Below, one piece after another: positions 58,427 to 64,000 of a stretch of 64,000 nt of DNA. The translations under genes were made by a program, and so were the position numbers. A model generated the notes under the pieces. It saw only the letters and a program-made list of their open reading frames with translations, was not told the origin of the DNA and did no database searches. How positions within the stretch are numbered: the first letter of the stretch is position 1; each line of letters starts with the position of its first letter. The stretch comes from Lepus europaeus (lineage: Eukaryota > Chordata > Mammalia > Lagomorpha > Leporidae): NCBI RefSeq assembly GCF_033115175.1, contig NC_084834.1:78016462-78080461 (forward strand). The letters run 5' to 3'.

Positions 58427-60311
58427 GCTCCTAGCTTGCTAGTTTTCTCCTCTCCACTGTTGGCAGAAAACGTTCCTGGGATTGAACGTGACTGGCCTCA
58501 CATCCAGCTGTGCTCAGATCCTGTAATCACAGAATGACAATTGAGGTCCTTGTTTCCTTATCCATCATACTGGTCTCCATCTTCTTGTTTGTACTGAATT
58601 ATTTCTCATATTTAAGCAATGTGAAGCTATTTTGCTTTCAGATCAAATTTTAGTGAACATTGAAAACAGCATAGGCACACGTGGAACACAAAAAGATTTT
58701 CCTTGGAGAAATCTTATTCATGAAAAACAAAGTGTGCTTTTAATGGCATTTAAGATCACTTCATTGGCTTATCAACAAGAAATTATAGTTATTATTGATT
58801 TTGATATAGTAAATTAAAATAATGGTTTTAAAACACAACACCCACAAATATGCTATAGATTAAATTAACTCTGAGTAGTTTTCACATTGTCCTTTAAGAA
58901 AGCCAGCATCTTAACTCTGTACCATCTTCTTAGAGTGCGGTAAGACCTGAGGGAGAAAAACAATCCACAGAATACTACATCTACAAAGGATAAACTGCAG
59001 GATCTTTGCCTTGTTGTTTACAAAACTCAATGTTCTTTCAATCATCAGCGAACATTTATTAGACACCTGCAGAGTCCCTGGGTACTGAAGACAGTGTTGC
59101 TGTTGCAGATGCCCTAGCTTGGAATGCACATCACTCAGACCCTCCCATGGCTTCTCCCTTCCCTGTGTTCATTACTCTATCTCTAGGACAGGGCCTTCAA
59201 AAGGCCTCCTAACCTCCTCCCTAAAGGAGTGTCCACAACCAGCCCAGCCTCAATTACTCTCTAACCTTTTCCCTCCTCAAGCTGTCCTCATGGTGTGTAT
59301 TGCTCCCTGACTTTTAAAAAACACTTCTTTGTTATTTTATTCTTCTCTCAATAGGATATAATAATCAAGCAGACAATGCTATAGCCCAGATTTTTACCTC
59401 CATATTCCTGGTATTTAGAACTTGGTCTGCCACATAGTATATGCTCAGCAAATATTTATTAATTGGGAGAGAAATGTTTTCCAGAGATTAAATATTTTAT
59501 CCCAAAATCTCAGCATATTATATTTATGTCATTTCCTCAAAATTAGATTTTTTCCTTTAAAGATAATATTCTATGTCCTTAAAACGGACTTATTTGGCTT
59601 TGTCTTGAGAAGATGCATTTAAAGATCATTAAATAATACCTAAATTTATTGTAATGATGAATTGAAAATGATACCTGAGGATACAAAGCAGATACTGGTT
59701 GATAAGAACTCAAGTCTGTTGACACCTTCCCAGCCTTACAATGGGTCCAGACTAAGTTTTTCTTGGTTTCCTTAAATCTTTGTACTCTTGCTGGGAATTT
59801 TTAATTGACAGATAACAGCTTAACGTCCAATATTTCCAAAAGAATACAGCTTCTCCCTCCAGTTTCTCCCACTCTCACTCCATGGAGCCTGTGTTGCTCC
59901 CTGATTAAGATGCCCTACATAGCTTAGCAACGTGGAAACATTCCTTGAGAGAGATCTGAGTTCCAGAACCTCTTCAGCCCTTAGTTCTCTTCAGTTACCC
60001 ACAGGTCAACAAAATATGTGGCAGAAATCTGGCGTTTACCAATTTTTGACATATAGTAGAATCGTATCAAACACAAGATAAAAAAGAAAGAGAAAAGAAA
60101 AAGCATGGCAAATCACAGTGATAATTCCTCCCACAATTCAGCTTCAAAAACTTGCCATGTGACGTAATCAAACCCTGCTTTATCATGTACAGCCCTTGTC
60201 TACTCCTAAGGAACCGTGGTTTTTCTACTTATTGTTGAATTATTTATTTAGTGGAGGCTTAAGTGATTATAAAGTGAATTGAAATTATGTGATTGTAAAA
60301 ACCAAGAGAAA
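58427..60311. other. Upstream region of C4orf17
   Basis: It should hold the C4orf17 promoter and any 5' UTR exon, read on the - strand. There is no CpG island or clear TATA, which fits a tissue-restricted gene. It includes an L2-like piece. Confidence 0.4.
59100..59465 (+). mobile_element. L2 LINE 3' end
   Basis: CTCAAGCTGTCCTCATGGTG-type tract through TCTGCCACATAGTATATGCT and CAGCAAATATTTATTAATTG. Confidence 0.55.
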
Positions 60312-60662
60312 GGCCAGCACAGCAGCTCACTAGGCTAATCCTCCGCCTGTGGCACTGGCACCCCAGTTCTAGTCCCGGTCGGGGTGCCGGATTCTGTCCC
60401 GGTTGCCCCTCTTCCAGTCCAACTCTCTGCTGTGGCCCAGGAGTGCAGTGGAGGATGGCCCAAGTGCTTGGGCCCTGCACCCCATGGGAGACCAGGATAA
60501 GCACCTGGTTGCTGGCTTTGGATCAGCGTGGCGCGCCGGCTGCAGCGCACCAGCTGAGGTGGCCATTGGAGGGTGAACCAACGGCAAAAGGAAGACCTTT
60601 CTCTCTGTCTCTCTCTCTCACTGTCCACTCTGCCTGTCAAAAAAAAAAAAAAAAAAAAAAAG
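60312..60662 (+). mobile_element. CSINE, young type
   Basis: GGCCAGCACAGCAGCTCACT head, long poly-A tail. It seems to sit beside L1-like tail sequence. Confidence 0.9.
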
Positions 60663-60803
60663 AGAAAAGTAAGAAAGGAAGGAGAGCAGAGGATGAGAGA
60701 GAGGAAGGGAGGGACAGTAGGGTAGGAAGTATCATTATGCTCTTTAAAACTATATGTGTGGAATATATGAAATTTGTTCTCTCTATATAAATTTTTTTTA
60801 AAA
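60663..60803 (+). mobile_element. L1-like 3' tail fragment
   Basis: Purine-rich stretch, then GTAGGAAGTATCATTATGCT and GAATATATGAAATTTGTTCT, as in the L1 end at 32290-32360. Confidence 0.45.
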
Positions 60804-61755
60804 ATGATGATAAGATATGAATGATTTTAAAATTTTCTCAGTCATTGTGAATGAAACACACTGTTCTAGTCATCAGGATGTTTGAGCCAGTGATTTGTCC
60901 AACAGCTTTGAAAAACTGTTGAAATATCAAGTTAAAAATCATAGAAAAATACACACATATGTATGTATGTACTTATTACTTCCAGGAATGTATTTATTGG
61001 TGCTTTCCATTATTTTTCCTTTTCAGAATACACATGGTTTTGAATTTCTAGTAACAATCTCTGCAAGTAGTGTAGGTAACTTCTGAAAGGCAAATACTAC
61101 TAAAAATAATACAAGGATAGAGCTCAATTTAGTCTATTTGCTGACTGGCCCTAAGCAGTAAAGGCTTACAACTTCTGTATGCCTCTAATTCCCTTATGAT
61201 TGATACCTCACTGCTTTAATTTATTTTATGGTGGATTTAATTGATTTTCTAAGGTAATTTTGATGTTTTGAGATTTTCATTCCATACTTTGTACCAGTTA
61301 GGAAATTTCTTTACATAGCTAACAGCAAAGACCAGAAATAGTGCTTTAATCAAAATAAACACATATTTACCGTCACATAAAAGAGCAAGAATCCAGAATT
61401 GGTTTGGATACTTCGTTGTGTCTTTATGGACTTCACTTTACTGTTGTCCATCTTTCTTAATATTTGGTTTCCATTTTTGAAATTATCTCTTGTTCAAATA
61501 GTTCCTGAAATTTCAGCCATCCAAGATGTCTTCTATACTTTCAGACATCACATCCATTCTCTAAGCAGGAAACAAGAGGGAAAGATAGATCTTGTCAGGC
61601 AAGGGCACCTGCTAGCTATTTGCTCCATTTGTAAGTCTTTCCATGAGTCCTAGAAAATAATGTAGGTTGCATCGGTCACCTCTAGCCACAAGAGAGAACA
61701 GAAAATGTAACTTCTTCAGAGGGAACACTGCCATCCCATTCTAAAGTAGGGGTTT

Positions 61756-62024
61756 GGGGTTGGATTTTTTGTGTAGTGGTCAAGGTGCCTCTTGGAATGC
61801 CAGTATCCTATATTGACATGCCTGAGCTTGAGTCCTGGCTCTGCGCTCTGCTTCCAATTCTACATTCCTGCTAATGTGCACCCTAAGAGCTGGTGCTGAT
61901 GTCCCAGGTAGGTGGATCCCTGCCAGCTACATGGAAGACTTAGATCAAGTTCTAGGACCCTAATTTTAGTCTGGCTCAGTTCCTGCTGTTTGAGAACATT
62001 TGGGAAATGAATTGGTGAATGTGA

Positions 62025-62071
<47 letters not shown>

Positions 62072-62101
62072 CAAGTAAGTAAAATAAATAAATAAAATTT
62101 A
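61756..62101 (+). mobile_element. Old CSINE with target duplication
   Basis: Diverged body, pure (CT)n of about 40 bases near 62027-62065, and AATAAATAAATAAAATTT tail. Flanks AAAGTAGGGGTT and AAAATAGGGGTT. Confidence 0.8.
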
Positions 62102-62520
62102 TAAAATAGGGGTTCTGCTATGAACAATAGAGGGAGGGAGAAAATGTGTATTGGGTTGGACACAACACTCTACCCAAATCCTGACATCAGCATGAACCCT
62201 GTTTAAGAAAGATCTACACTCTTGTGTGATTGTGCCTTCTCTTAAAGAGGGCAATTAAAAGCAAACATCTGTGTGGCTATGTAGCTGTACTTCTGCCATA
62301 TTACCTTTATGAAGACCCATAGGGGTCCTTTATGTCTCTTTATAAAGAAAAATGACAAGCTCACTTACCTGGGAATAGTTTGCATTAATTCTGTCAAAAC
62401 TAAGGGACAGAAGGGGCTCTGCTGTACTGCTCAGGGCAGCCTAAGTATCCTTATTGCCTCAGATTCTCTGGAGATTTCTTGTAATATGTGTATAAATTTA
62501 TGAATGGCAATTAGTGATTT

Positions 62521-62563
62521 TTATTTATTTATTTATTTATTATTGACTGACAGAGTGGACAAT

Positions 62564-62609
<46 letters not shown>

Positions 62610-62895
62610 TCTTCCTTTTTCCGTTGGTTTACCCCACAATGGCCACCGTGGCTGGTGCACTTCAACTGGCGCACCGCGCTGATCCGATGGCAGGAGCCAG
62701 GTGCTTCTCCTGGTCTCCCATGGGGTGCAGGGCCCAAGGACTTGGGCCATCCTCCACTGCATTCCTGGGCCACAGCAGAGAGCTGGACCGGAGGAGGAGC
62801 AACCGGGACAGAATCCGGCGCCCCGACTGGAACTAGAACCCGGGGTGCTGGCGTCACAGATGGAGGATTAGCCTAGTGAGCCGCAGCGCCAGCCA
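62521..62895 (-). mobile_element. CSINE, young type
   Basis: Inverted. (GA)n tract at 62560-62604. Flanked by CAATTAGTGATTTTTA on both sides apart from one edge base. Confidence 0.92.
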
Positions 62896-62984
62896 ACAAT
62901 TAGTGATTTTTAAAACATTGTCTTGGTTAATAGTGGGCAGGAAATGTCACAGATTGTTGATTATCCACACATATTTTGAGGTTC

Positions 62985-63140
62985 ATTACAGACTGAGTTA
63001 TGTCCCCTAAAGAGTCATATGTTAAAGCACCAAACCCTGATGTGACTATTTGGAGATAGGGCTTTGAAGAAGGAAATTAAGGTTAAATGCAGTTATAAGG
63101 TAGGGCCCTAGTCTGATACAACTGATATCCTTACAAGAGA
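62985..63140 (+). mobile_element. Ancient LTR-like repeat fragment
   Basis: GAGTTATGTCCCCTAAAGAG, then TGTGACTATTTGGAGATAGG and GAAATTAAGGTTAAATGCAG. It is the opposite orientation of the 1.2 and 26.7 kb repeats. Family uncertain. Confidence 0.45.
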
Positions 63141-63760
63141 AGGCAAATGTATTTATAATTATTGTATAATCATCATGGATTGTCTCATTATTATACAATG
63201 TCTCTATTTCTGTATTTGAATTAGCATCTATTTTGTTGATATTAGTGTAGCCATTCTAGGTTCCTTGTGGGTTTTGTTTACCTGATACATCTTCTACTTT
63301 CAATCTCTTTGTATGTTTCCAAATATAAAATGTGTCTCTGGTAGGTAGCATATAGTTTGATTATATTAAAATATCTCTTCTTTTTCCCTGCATTATTTAA
63401 TTCATTCACAGTTATTATTATTGACATAGTTAGATTTACATTGACCATTTTACTTATTGTTTCTCTGTGTCTCATGTCTTTTTAATTTGTGTATTCTCCC
63501 TTTACTTTTTTTTGTATTAAATGAAATAACAGAAATATTTCTTTAATAATTTTTTCTCACAATGTTTTTTTTGTTTTATCCTTACTGGTTGCTCTGGGAC
63601 TTACTATAAATCTAAATCAATACAGCTTCAGATTTGTACTAAATCCTTATAAGATGTGCAAACAGTACTTCTATTTATATACTTTTTTTCATTTTTGTGG
63701 TACTACTGTTATACATGCCCCATCTAGAAGTGTTAAAAACCTGTTATTGTACTGTTATAA
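63140..63760 (-). mobile_element. Old LINE-1 fragment
   Basis: TCTCTGGTAGGTAGCATATA and TTCAATCTCTTTGTATGTTT resemble an antisense L1 ORF2 middle. Very decayed. Confidence 0.45.
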
Positions 63761-64000
63761 TTATTACTTTATATGACTTATGTCCTTTAAAGATGCTTAA
63801 AGATGAGGAAACACATGTAGTCTTTTCTCATGTTCACAGTAGTTAAGTCTGATTAAAACACAGGCTCCTGTAAGACTCTGGTCATATTTTTACCAGTAGA
63901 TCAATATATAGCCTCATTTTTTTGTGTGTTTCTGTTAAAGACATCTTGCTCATTACAAACTACCAGTCTTGAGTACTAAAATCATGGGCAATACCACTAT

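Noticed and set aside
58427-64000. Search for ADH7 or other alcohol dehydrogenase exons
   Set aside because: No ADH-type motif or exon was seen. In human the gap between C4orf17 and ADH7 is far larger than what remains here.

Overview
This is vertebrate nuclear DNA, almost certainly from a lagomorph and most likely European rabbit (Oryctolagus cuniculus). Introns, GT-AG splice sites and a CpG-island promoter rule out a prokaryote. About 45 copies of a tRNA-derived SINE with a (CT)n tract and an A-rich tail match the lagomorph C repeat (CSINE). Several pieces also match the rabbit-type L1 3' UTR. Nearly all long open frames in the window are translations of these SINEs and are not genes.

Two protein-coding genes can be reconstructed exon by exon, both by comparison with human proteins recalled from memory. 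TRMT10A (tRNA m1G9 methyltransferase) lies on the + strand: a CpG-island promoter near 7.05-7.8 kb, then seven coding exons from 12641 to 24688 that join in frame to 337 aa. C4orf17 (uncharacterised protein) lies on the - strand: eight coding exons from 58426 down to 35495 that join in frame to 350 aa. The two genes are convergent. This matches the human 4q23 order ADH7 - C4orf17 - TRMT10A - MTTP, shown here inverted. No MTTP or ADH7 coding exon was found, but the CpG island is probably shared with an upstream MTTP first exon on the - strand.

Layout: 0-7 kb is repeat-rich flank (CSINEs, one SINE nested in another, an old L1 piece). 7.05-7.8 kb is the bidirectional-type promoter. 7.8-12.6 kb is TRMT10A intron 1, and 12.6-24.7 kb holds its coding exons, with CSINEs in most introns. 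24.7-35.4 kb is intergenic and densely filled with transposons: a nearly full-length Tigger-like DNA transposon (about 27.95-33.42 kb) broken by SINEs and an L1, followed by a GC-rich chimeric retrocopy resembling PPP1R14B plus CCDC57 and ending in an LTR-like unit (33.5-34.6 kb). 35.4-58.4 kb is C4orf17, whose introns hold old L1s, rabbit L1 3' UTRs and more CSINEs. 58.4-64 kb is upstream flank with L2, CSINE and L1 relics.

I found no CRISPR array, operon, prokaryotic mobile element or structured RNA gene. The least explained object is the PPP1R14B/CCDC57/LTR chimera. Family names for repeats, and all comparisons with human proteins, rest on memory and not on a search.
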